Assembly: GCF_016904885.1 (NCBI RefSeq)
Contig: NZ_JADWYI010000001.1
Location: forward strand, 186,001-250,000
Source: Archangium primigenium
Lineage (GTDB): Bacteria > Myxococcota > Myxococcia > Myxococcales > Myxococcaceae
Direction: 5' to 3'
DNA: 64,000 nt
The position numbers were made by a program, and so were the translations under genes. Below, piece after piece: positions 1 to 6,773 of this stretch. Numbering within the stretch: position 1 is the stretch's first letter; each line of letters opens with the position of its first letter. The notes under the pieces were generated by a model. It worked only from the letters and a program-made list of their open reading frames with translations. It searched no databases and was not told the DNA's origin.

Positions 1-110
1 TGCGCTACGCCCAGCAGGTGGGCGATGCGCGCGTAGCTCATGTCCTCCTCGTGGAAGGCCCGAACAATCGCCTGCCTCAGCTTCTCCGGGGTGGCCTGAC
101 CGACGCTCAT
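1..110 (-). CDS. IS630-like transposase, N-terminal part (cut by window edge)
   Basis: The minus strand opens at ATG 110 and reads 36 codons into the window edge, beginning MSVGQATPEKLRQAIVRAF and continuing HEEDMSYARIAHLLGV. This looks like the first helix-turn-helix of IS630/Tc1-mariner type transposases, which bind the element ends and catalyse cut-and-paste transposition. Only the DNA-binding start is visible; the DDE/DDD catalytic core would lie outside. A stand-alone HTH protein is the alternative. An 8-bp inverted repeat sits 11 bp upstream of the start. Confidence 0.5.
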   Translation of the reverse strand, partial: MSVGQATPEKLRQAIVRAFHEEDMSYARIAHLLGVA

Positions 111-121
111 CCCCTCAGTTG

Positions 122-144
122 GACATGACTTCTGAGGTCATGTC
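122..144. repeat. 8-bp perfect inverted repeat upstream of the transposase start
   Basis: GACATGAC (122-129) and GTCATGTC (137-144) are exact reverse complements separated by 7 nt, just outside the transposase start codon. It may be part of an insertion-sequence terminus or an operator; the sequence alone does not decide. Confidence 0.45.
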
Positions 145-168
145 AATCGAGCCTTGGGTTAACGGCGG

Positions 169-194
169 CCTCGACCCCGCTCACGCGGGGGAGG
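169..194 (-). terminator. Hairpin downstream of kup
   Basis: CCTC-GA-CCCCGC (169-180), a 4-nt loop, then GCGGGG-GAGG (185-194) form a GC-rich stem with a small bulge, 39 bp past the kup stop. It is placed as a terminator for kup; there is no clear U-tract. Confidence 0.5.
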
Positions 195-232
195 CTAGGC
201 GCCGGAGGACGGGGGTTACTCGAAACCGGAGG

Positions 233-2155
233 CTACAGTTCCACCTGCGCGCCCAATTCCACCACACGGTTGGGCGGGATGCGGAAATAGGACGTCGCGC
301 TGCGGGCATTGCGGCTCATCCACGCGAACAGGGCCTCGCGCCACATGGCCATGCCGGGCTTCTTGCTCGGGATGAGCGTCTCGCGGCCCAGGAAGAAGGA
401 CGTGCTCATCAGGTTGAACTGCAGCCCCTTCTCGCGCCCCCGCTTGAGGATGTCCGGGATGCTCGGGTTCTCCATGAAGCCGTAGCGGCTAATCACCCGC
501 ACGAAGCCCTCCTCCAGCCGGATGACCTCCACGCGCTCCTCGGGCGGCACGTGCGGCACGTCCTCGGACGCGATGGTCAGCAGCATCACCTGCTCGTGGA
601 TGACCTTGTTGTGCTTGAGGTTGTGCAGGAGCGCGGGCGGCGTGCCCTCGGGGTTGCCCGTCATGAAGATGGCCGTGCCCGGCACGCGCACCGGCGGATG
701 GTCCCCGAAGCTGCCGAGCAGCTGCTGCAAGGGCATGCTGCTCGTGCGCAGGCGCGTGGCCAGGATGTCGCGGCCGCGCTTCCACGTCGTCATCAGGGTG
801 AAGACGCACAGCGCCAGCACCAGCGGGAACCAGCCGCCCGCGGCGATCTTCACCGCGTTGGCTCCGAAGAAGGACAGGTCCACCAGCAGGAACACGCCCG
901 CGATGGGCAGCGCCACCGCGCGCGACACGTTCCAGCGCTCGCGCGCCACCACGTAGGCGAGCACCGTGGTGATGGTCATGGTCGTCGTCACCGCGATGCC
1001 GTACGCCGCCGCCAGGTTGGTGGAGGACTTGAAGCCCATCACCAGGAGGATGATGCCCACGAGCAAGGCCCAGTTGACGCCCGGCAGGTAGATCTGCCCC
1101 TGGGCCTCGGCCGAGGTGTGCACCACCTCCAGGCGCGGCGTGTAGCCGAGCTGGATGGCCTGCTGGGTGATGGAGAACGCCCCGGAGATGAGCGCCTGGG
1201 CGGCGATCACCGCCGCGCCCGTGGCGAGCACCACCAGCGGGTAGAGCGCCCAGTCCGGCGCCAGGAGGAAGAAGGGATTGCGCGCGGTGTGCGGATCGCG
1301 CAACAGCAGCGCCCCCTGCCCCATGTAGTTGAGCATCAGCGCGGGCAGCACCAGCGAGAACCACGCCCACTTGATGGGCCGCACGCCGAAGTGGCCCATG
1401 TCCGCGTAGAGCGCCTCGCCGCCCGTCACCGACAGGAACACGCCGCCGAGCACCAGGAAGCCATGGCCCCGGTTCTCCAGGAAGAAGCGCACGCCCATGG
1501 TCGGCGACAGCGCGCCGAGCACCGCCGGCGTCTGCACCAGTTCCTTGAGGCCCAGCACCGCGAGCGCCACGAACCACACCACCATGAAGGGCCCGAAGAT
1601 GGCGCCAATGCCCGCCGTGCCCCGGCGCTGCAGCAGGAACAGGCCCACCAGGATGACGATGGCCAGCGGCCGGATGTAGTCCTCGAACAGGGGCGTGGCC
1701 ACGCTCAGGCCCTCCACCGCGCTGAGCACGGAGATGGCCGGGGTGATGAGGCCGTCGCCGTAGAGCAGCGCCGCGCCAAACAGGCCCAGGGTGACGACCA
1801 CCGGGCGCACCTTCACCTCCTCGCCCCGCTTGCGCTGCATGGCGAGCGCCATGAGCGCGAGGATGCCGCCCTCGCCCCGGTTGTCCGCCCGCATCACGAA
1901 CACCACGTACTTCACCGACACCACGACGATGAGCGCCCAGAAGATGAGCGACAGGACCCCGAGCACGTTGTCGTGCGTGGGCGCCACGCCGTGGTCCCCC
2001 GTGAAGCACTCGCGCAGGGCGTACAGCGGGCTGGTTCCGATGTCCCCGAAGACGATGCCCAACGCCCCCACCGCCAGCGCGGCCACGCGCTTGCGGCCAT
2101 CGGGTGCTTGTGGCACCGAGGGAATGGAGGTCGACGAGGGAGGAGAGGCGGTCAT
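233..2155 (-). CDS. kup: Kup-family low-affinity potassium:proton symporter
   Basis: 640 residues, the normal length for Kup/HAK/KT transporters, which take up K+ across the inner membrane with protons. The N-terminus (about residues 25-50) has the family signature GIVFGDIGTSPLYALRE. About twelve hydrophobic segments follow to roughly residue 440, then a soluble C-terminal domain of about 200 residues, as usual in the family. The ATG at 2155 fits a short cytoplasmic leader before the first membrane helix. It is transcribed alone and divergently from the zinc-ribbon gene at 2286. No riboswitch is evident in the 130-bp intergenic gap. Confidence 0.95.
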   Translation of the reverse strand: MTASPPSSTSIPSVPQAPDGRKRVAALAVGALGIVFGDIGTSPLYALRECFTGDHGVAPTHDNVLGVLSLIFWALIVVVSVKYVVFVMRADNRGEGGILALMALAMQRKRGEEVKVRPVVVTLGLFGAALLYGDGLITPAISVLSAVEGLSVATPLFEDYIRPLAIVILVGLFLLQRRGTAGIGAIFGPFMVVWFVALAVLGLKELVQTPAVLGALSPTMGVRFFLENRGHGFLVLGGVFLSVTGGEALYADMGHFGVRPIKWAWFSLVLPALMLNYMGQGALLLRDPHTARNPFFLLAPDWALYPLVVLATGAAVIAAQALISGAFSITQQAIQLGYTPRLEVVHTSAEAQGQIYLPGVNWALLVGIILLVMGFKSSTNLAAAYGIAVTTTMTITTVLAYVVARERWNVSRAVALPIAGVFLLVDLSFFGANAVKIAAGGWFPLVLALCVFTLMTTWKRGRDILATRLRTSSMPLQQLLGSFGDHPPVRVPGTAIFMTGNPEGTPPALLHNLKHNKVIHEQVMLLTIASEDVPHVPPEERVEVIRLEEGFVRVISRYGFMENPSIPDILKRGREKGLQFNLMSTSFFLGRETLIPSKKPGMAMWREALFAWMSRNARSATSYFRIPPNRVVELGAQVEL

Positions 2156-2285
2156 AGGACGCCCCCTCTAGCCCAACCCTGGCCCGCGCACATCACTTCG
2201 TCGTCCTCGCGTCCCCCTGGATTCCAGCCACAGTGGAAACCGGGGCACTCCAACCCCATCCGCCGTTCTCTCGGGAGGCCAAGTC

Positions 2286-2693
2286 ATGAGCGGCGAACAG
2301 TTCTTCTGTGCCTCCTGCGGCTACAACTCCAACGACAGGGTTCGCTGTAGCCATTGTGGTCGGGAGATCGACGACCTGTACGAGCAACCACCCCCCTTCT
2401 GTCCTCCCCTCGCGGGCAAGCTCACCCTCCCCCTCCACGACCCCACGGACGCCGAACGCGCCTGGAAGGACGCGGCGGACGTCTGGCGGCACGAGGAGCA
2501 GACCCAACCCGATTGGGGCATCCCCCGCCAGTTGGAGCTCTTCCTCACCGCCGCGCCCACCGTGGTGGTGTACGGCATGGACTACATGGAAAGCGCCCTC
2601 TCGTTCGAGGAAGTGACCCACGAGGACTGGCCCTTCCGGCGGTCCCCCTACCAGTTGCCCCGCCCGCCCACCGTGCCCCGCGCCAAACGCTGA
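2286..2693 (+). CDS. Small zinc-ribbon protein of unknown function
   Basis: 135 residues. The first 25 carry two CxxC pairs (CASC and CSHC), a zinc-ribbon knuckle able to bind one Zn2+; the rest is hydrophilic with a Pro/Arg-rich tail and no recognisable enzyme motif. A GGGAGG Shine-Dalgarno lies about 7 nt before ATG 2286. It is convergent with mtnC, with 8 bp between stops. Function is unknown; a protein- or nucleic-acid-binding accessory role would be typical of such ribbons but is inference only. Confidence 0.75.
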   Translation: MSGEQFFCASCGYNSNDRVRCSHCGREIDDLYEQPPPFCPPLAGKLTLPLHDPTDAERAWKDAADVWRHEEQTQPDWGIPRQLELFLTAAPTVVVYGMDYMESALSFEEVTHEDWPFRRSPYQLPRPPTVPRAKR

Positions 2694-2701
2694 GCCGGCG
2701 C

Positions 2702-3379
2702 TCACACCGCGAGGTCGTCGAACGAGCGCGCCACCGGGTGCGGCCCCGGGTCCACCTCGGGGCCCTCGCCCCGCATGACACACGTGGTGCGCAGCCCCGA
2801 GGCCGCCGCCGCGTCCAGCTCCGCCCGCACGTCCGACAGGAAGAGGATCTCCCCCCCCGGCAGGCCCAGCTCCCGGGCGATGGCCGCGTAGGACTCGGGC
2901 TCCTTCTTGCCGCCAAGGCCCGTGTCGAAGTAGCCGCGGAACAGCGGTGTCAGGTCCCCATGCGCCGTGTGCCGGAAGAGCAGCATCTGCGCGTGCACCG
3001 AGCCCGAGGAGTACACGTACAGCCGCAGCCCCCGGGCGTTCCACTCGCCGAGCCGCCGCACCGCGTCCTCGTAGACGTGGCCCAGGAAGTGCCCCTCGCG
3101 GTAGCCCCGCTCCCAGAGCAGGCCCTGCAGCCCCTTGAGCGGCCCCACCTTGCGGTCCTCCCGCATCCAGCCGAGCAGCACCTCCACGAGCCCCGCGTCG
3201 TCCAGGCCGCCGCCCGCCGCCTGCCGCGCCCCCTCCAGGAGCCGCCGCACCTGGGGCGCCTGACCCTGCTCGCGCACGAAGGCCGGCAGGTGCCGCGCCG
3301 CGTAGGGAAAGAGCACCTCGTGCACGAAGGACAGGCTGGACGTCGTGCCCTCGATGTCGGTGACGATGGCCCGGAGCAT
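2702..3379 (-). CDS. mtnC: Enolase-phosphatase E1 (acireductone synthase)
   Basis: 225 residues from ATG 3379. HAD-superfamily enzyme of the methionine salvage pathway: it enolises then dephosphorylates 2,3-diketo-5-methylthiopentyl-1-phosphate to the acireductone used by MtnD. The N-terminal DIEGTTSS motif (Asp8, Glu10) is the diagnostic MtnC version of the HAD nucleophile motif; YSSGSVHAQ is motif II and the later GGKKEPESY and FLSDV segments match motifs III and IV. It starts 5 bp after the mtnD stop, so it is last in the mtnB-mtnD-mtnC run. An in-frame extension up to 3550 exists but lies wholly inside mtnD and is not needed. Confidence 0.93.
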   Translation of the reverse strand: MLRAIVTDIEGTTSSLSFVHEVLFPYAARHLPAFVREQGQAPQVRRLLEGARQAAGGGLDDAGLVEVLLGWMREDRKVGPLKGLQGLLWERGYREGHFLGHVYEDAVRRLGEWNARGLRLYVYSSGSVHAQMLLFRHTAHGDLTPLFRGYFDTGLGGKKEPESYAAIARELGLPGGEILFLSDVRAELDAAAASGLRTTCVMRGEGPEVDPGPHPVARSFDDLAV

Positions 3380-3384
3380 GGGGC

Positions 3385-3927
3385 TCACTCGAAGCGCGGA
3401 AAGCGGCTGGCGATGTCGTGGCCTGTCGCCTTCGCCACCCAACCCGCCGTGTCCGTGAACAGGCGGATGACGGTGAAGTGCGGCTGGGGGCCCATGTCGA
3501 ACCAGTGCGGCGTCCCCTCCGGCACGCTCAACAGGTCCCCCTTCTCGCACAGCACGAAGTAGACGCGCCCCGCGGTGTGGATGCTGAAGAGCCCCTGCCC
3601 CTCCACGAAGAAGCGCACCTCGTCCTCGCTGTGCGTGTGCTCGTGGAGGAACTTCGCCCGCGCCGCCTCCCGCTGCGGGTGGTCCGGCACCATGGAGAGC
3701 ACGTCCGCGGAGCGCAGGCCCCGCTCGCGCATCAGCCGCTCCACCGAGTCCTGGTAGGCCGCGAGCACCTCGTCCTGGCTCGCGCCCGGGCGCAGCGCCT
3801 GGCGCGCCTCCCAGCGCTCGAAGCGGATGCCCACCGCGGCGAGCTCCTGGCGGATGGCCTCGAAGTCCCGCGTGTGCACCCGGGCCCGGGCGCCATCGCC
3901 CTCGTCGAACACCCTCAACTCACTCAT
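3385..3927 (-). CDS. mtnD: Acireductone dioxygenase (ARD)
   Basis: 180 residues from ATG 3927. Cupin metalloenzyme that oxidises acireductone with O2 to the keto-acid precursor of methionine (Fe form) or to an off-pathway product (Ni form). The metal ligands are visible: His97-x-His99-x3-Glu103 (HEHTHSEDE) and His141 (PEGTPHW). The start overlaps the mtnB stop as ATGA, implying translational coupling; an in-frame ATG at 3957 lies deeper in mtnB and is less likely. Confidence 0.94.
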   Translation of the reverse strand: MSELRVFDEGDGARARVHTRDFEAIRQELAAVGIRFERWEARQALRPGASQDEVLAAYQDSVERLMRERGLRSADVLSMVPDHPQREAARAKFLHEHTHSEDEVRFFVEGQGLFSIHTAGRVYFVLCEKGDLLSVPEGTPHWFDMGPQPHFTVIRLFTDTAGWVAKATGHDIASRFPRFE

Positions 3928-4544
3928 GCGCCCAGCCTCCTCATCTCCAGCTCGCACGCGAGCAGGAACTCGAACGCCTCCACGTGCCGCCGCGCCTCGG
4001 CCACCGTGCGGCCCCAGGTGTACAGGCCATGGCCCTCGATGAGATAGCCCGGCAGGCCGGGGTGCGCGTCGAGGTACGCCTCCACCCGCCCGGCCAGCCG
4101 GGGGATGTCCTGCTCGTTGCCGAAGACGGGCACCTCCAGCCGCGCCGTGTGCGACCCCACCCCCGGCAGCGCCTTGAGCACCTCGTAGCCCTCGAGCACC
4201 ACGGCCCCCGGGCTCTTGCGCGAGAGCACCGTGGCCGCCAGCGAGTGCGTGTGCAGCACCGCGCCCACGTCCGCCAGGCGCCGGTAGAGTTGCAGGTGCA
4301 GCGCCGTCTCCGCCGAGGGCTTGCGCCCGGGGGTCAGCGCCGCGCCCTCCCCGTCCACCACCAGGAAGCCCTCCGCGTCCAGCTCGCCCTTGGGGGTGCC
4401 GGACACGGTGATGAGCACCCGGCGCGCGTCCAGCCGGGCCGAGAAGTTACCGGCGGTGGCGGGCACCCAGCCCCGCTCGAAGAAGAAGCGGCCCGCGCGG
4501 GCGAGCTCCTCCGCGCGGACCCGTGCGTCCTGCTCGCGGTCCAT
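3924..4544 (-). CDS. mtnB: Methylthioribulose-1-phosphate dehydratase
   Basis: 206 residues, a class II aldolase-fold zinc enzyme that dehydrates 5-methylthioribulose-1-phosphate in methionine salvage. Zinc ligands are His98 and His100 (HTHS) and His172 (EGHGLYTWG); the TAGNFS stretch near residue 31 binds the phosphate in relatives. The stop overlaps the mtnD start (ATGA). It begins 11 bp after the flavin monooxygenase gene. No mtnA, mtnK or mtnN is present in this window, so the upstream steps must be encoded elsewhere. Confidence 0.93.
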   Translation of the reverse strand: MDREQDARVRAEELARAGRFFFERGWVPATAGNFSARLDARRVLITVSGTPKGELDAEGFLVVDGEGAALTPGRKPSAETALHLQLYRRLADVGAVLHTHSLAATVLSRKSPGAVVLEGYEVLKALPGVGSHTARLEVPVFGNEQDIPRLAGRVEAYLDAHPGLPGYLIEGHGLYTWGRTVAEARRHVEAFEFLLACELEMRRLGA

Positions 4545-4555
4545 GACCGCGCACT

Positions 4556-5611
4556 CTACACGGTCCGCCGCGGGGGCGCTGGCTCGGGGGTGGCGCCGGG
4601 CGCGGGCACGGCGAGCGCGGCGTCGAGCTCGGCGCGCAGGCCCGCGACGAGCTCATAGGAGCGCAGCCGGGCCGTGTGGTCGTAGATCTGCGCCGTCACC
4701 ATGAGCTCGTCCGCGCCGGTGCGCCGCACGAAGCCCTCCAGGCCCCGGCGCACGGTGTCCGGCGTGCCCACGAAGGCGCACGACATCATGTGCTCCAGCC
4801 GGGCGCGGTCCAGCTCCGTCCAGCGCCCCTCCATGCTGTCCACGGGCGGCTGCAAGAGCCCCGGCGTGCCGCGCAGCAGGTTGACGAACTGCTGCTGCAG
4901 CGAGGTGATGAGGCGCTGGGCCTCGCGCTCCGTGTCGGCGGCGAAGACGTTGACGCCGAGCATGACGTAGGGCTTCTCGAGCGCCGCCGAGGGGCGGAAG
5001 CGGGAGCGGTACAGCTCAATGGCCTGGCCCATGTGGTCCGGCGCGAAGTGCGAGGCGAAGGCGAAGGGCAGGCCGAGCGCCGCGGCGAGCTGGGCGCTGA
5101 AGAGGCTCGAGCCGAGCAGCCAGATGGGCACGTCCAGCCCCGCGCCGGGCACCGCGCGCACGGCCTGGCCGGGCTGGGCGGGGCGGAAATAGGACTGCAG
5201 CTCCATCACGTCGTCGGGGAAGGAGTCCGGGCCGCTCAGGAGCGAGCGGCGCAGGGCCTGGGCGGTGCGCTGGTCCGTGCCCGGCGCCCGGCCGAGCCCC
5301 AGGTCGATGCGGCCCGGGTAGAGCGAGGCGAGCGTGCCGAACTGCTCGGCGATGACGAGCGGGGCGTGGTTGGGCAGCATGATGCCGCCGGCGCCCACGC
5401 GGATGGTGGAGGTGCCTCCGGCCACGTGGCCGATGACCACGGCGGTCGCCGCGCTGGCGATGCCCGTCATGTTGTGGTGCTCGGCGAGCCAGTAGCGGTG
5501 GAAGCCCCAGCGCTCGGCGTGCCGCGCCAGGTCCAGCGTGTTGCGAAAGGCCACCGAGGCGTCGGCGCCCTGGGTGATGGGGGAGAGATCGAGGACCGAG
5601 AGGACGGGCAT
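4556..5611 (-). CDS. Luciferase-like (LLM class) flavin-dependent monooxygenase
   Basis: 351 residues from ATG 5611 ([12 protein letters not shown]). The bacterial-luciferase TIM barrel is recognisable from WLAEHHN (about residue 43), [15 protein letters not shown], and [17 protein letters not shown]. It belongs to the single-chain subgroup close to YhbW-type proteins, which use FMNH2 or F420 with O2; the substrate is unknown. It sits 39 bp downstream of the LacI gene and 11 bp upstream of mtnB, so it may be co-transcribed with methionine salvage genes and could act on a sulfur compound, but that is inference. An upstream in-frame ATG (5647) would overrun the intergenic gap and is rejected. 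Confidence 0.85.
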   Translation of the reverse strand: MPVLSVLDLSPITQGADASVAFRNTLDLARHAERWGFHRYWLAEHHNMTGIASAATAVVIGHVAGGTSTIRVGAGGIMLPNHAPLVIAEQFGTLASLYPGRIDLGLGRAPGTDQRTAQALRRSLLSGPDSFPDDVMELQSYFRPAQPGQAVRAVPGAGLDVPIWLLGSSLFSAQLAAALGLPFAFASHFAPDHMGQAIELYRSRFRPSAALEKPYVMLGVNVFAADTEREAQRLITSLQQQFVNLLRGTPGLLQPPVDSMEGRWTELDRARLEHMMSCAFVGTPDTVRRGLEGFVRRTGADELMVTAQIYDHTARLRSYELVAGLRAELDAALAVPAPGATPEPAPPRRTV

Positions 5612-5650
5612 GGGCCCTTGCCTAACGGGCCTCCCCCCTCGCGGCAACGC

Positions 5651-6634
5651 TCAGTCGCGGCGCTTGAGCGCGCGCGCCACCACCTGACAGCCCGGGGCAT
5701 AACTGCCGCGCACCGCCTCCAGCGCGCGCGTGAGCGTCACCTCCGCGATGCGCTCGTGCTGCTGGGGCAGGGAGTTGACCTTCACCGGCAGGAAGTCGAG
5801 CAGGCGGTCATCCCCGAACGTCGCCATGCGCAACGCGCGCGGCAGGCCGCCGGGCAGCTCCAGGAGCGCGTCCAGCACGCCCTGCATGAGGGTGAACGAG
5901 CTGGTGACGAGCGCGTCCGGCAGGCCGTGCACGGCGAGGAAGTCGCGCATCAAGCCCGCGCCCGTCTCGCGGTCGTAGCGGGGCCCGGACAGCTCGTGCA
6001 CGCCCGGCACCCGGCCCTCCACCGCGCGCCGGAAGCCCTCGCGCCGCTCCAGCGTCACCGCCAGCGAGGCCACCGCGTCCAGCCACACCACGCTGCGCGT
6101 CTTCTCGTCCACCACCGAGCGCGTGAGCACCTCCGCGGAGGGCCCGTTGTCGCTCACCACGCAGACGAAGCGCCCGGGGTCCAGCGCCCGGTCCACGCCC
6201 ACCACCGGCAGGCCCGCCGTCATCAGCCCCGCGTAGAAGGGGTCCTCGGGCGGCAGGGCGCTCGCCACGATGAGCGCGTCACAGCGCCGCGCGCGCAGCA
6301 TCAGCGCCAGCTCGCGCTCGGTGGCCGGATCATCCTCGGAGCCGACGATGAGCAGCTGGTAGCCCTCGCGCCGCGCCCCGCGCTCGAACAGCTTGGCCAG
6401 GCGCGCGTAGCTCGCGTTCTCCAGGTCCGGCACGATGAGCCCGAGCGTGCGGCTCGCGCCCCGCCGCAGCGCCGCCGCCTGGGCGTCGATGCGGAAATTG
6501 TGGTGCTCCACGACCGCCATGACCCGGGCCGCGGTCTGGGCGCTGATGCGCCGCGCCTCGGCCTGGCCGTTGAGTACATAGCTGGCGGTGGTCCTCGAAA
6601 CCCCCGCCAGGCGGGCGATATCCGTCAAAGTCAT
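5651..6634 (-). CDS. fruR: LacI-family repressor, Cra/FruR-like, of the fructose operon
   Basis: 327 residues, full length for LacI/GalR. The helix-turn-helix at residues 1-25 ([20 protein letters not shown]) includes the hinge-proximal VLNG typical of FruR, followed by a periplasmic-binding-protein-like effector domain ([15 protein letters not shown] onwards). The arrangement and sequence resemble E. coli Cra, which is displaced by fructose-1-phosphate. It is divergent from fruB, 139 bp away, and a TGAAACGTTTCA-like site lies on the fruB promoter. Genes downstream on the same strand (monooxygenase, mtnBDC) begin 39 bp after its stop, so read-through is possible. Confidence 0.85.
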   Translation of the reverse strand: MTLTDIARLAGVSRTTASYVLNGQAEARRISAQTAARVMAVVEHHNFRIDAQAAALRRGASRTLGLIVPDLENASYARLAKLFERGARREGYQLLIVGSEDDPATERELALMLRARRCDALIVASALPPEDPFYAGLMTAGLPVVGVDRALDPGRFVCVVSDNGPSAEVLTRSVVDEKTRSVVWLDAVASLAVTLERREGFRRAVEGRVPGVHELSGPRYDRETGAGLMRDFLAVHGLPDALVTSSFTLMQGVLDALLELPGGLPRALRMATFGDDRLLDFLPVKVNSLPQQHERIAEVTLTRALEAVRGSYAPGCQVVARALKRRD

Positions 6635-6720
6635 CGCGACGTCCTCACTTCCAACACCCTCTCCCGAGTCGGCCCCTGAATGGAAATTCGCGGCGGCCCT
6701 CGGCTATTAGAACGCAGTAG

Positions 6721-6749
6721 GTGACACGATTCAGCCACATGGCTATAAG
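6721..6749 (+). promoter_or_regulatory. Predicted sigma-70-type promoter of the fru operon
   Basis: GTGACA (6721-6726) as -35 and TATAAG (6744-6749) as -10 are separated by exactly 17 bp. An AAGGAG ribosome-binding site follows at 6758-6763, before ATG 6774. Confidence 0.6.
6722..6733 (+). promoter_or_regulatory. Cra/FruR-like operator
   Basis: TGACACGATTCA matches the enterobacterial Cra consensus TGAAACGTTTCA at 10 of 12 positions. It overlaps the predicted -35 box of the fru promoter, so binding would block RNA polymerase. It lies next to the cognate LacI-family gene. A weaker GAAT-4-ATTC inverted repeat sits upstream at about 6678-6689. Confidence 0.6.
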
Positions 6750-6773
6750 TAGAGTCCAAGGAGACCCCTACAG

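Noticed and set aside
119-2350. A 743-codon plus-strand open frame over kup
   Set aside because: Arg/His/Gln-rich translation with no motifs; it is the complement of the clear Kup gene, an artefact of high GC third positions.
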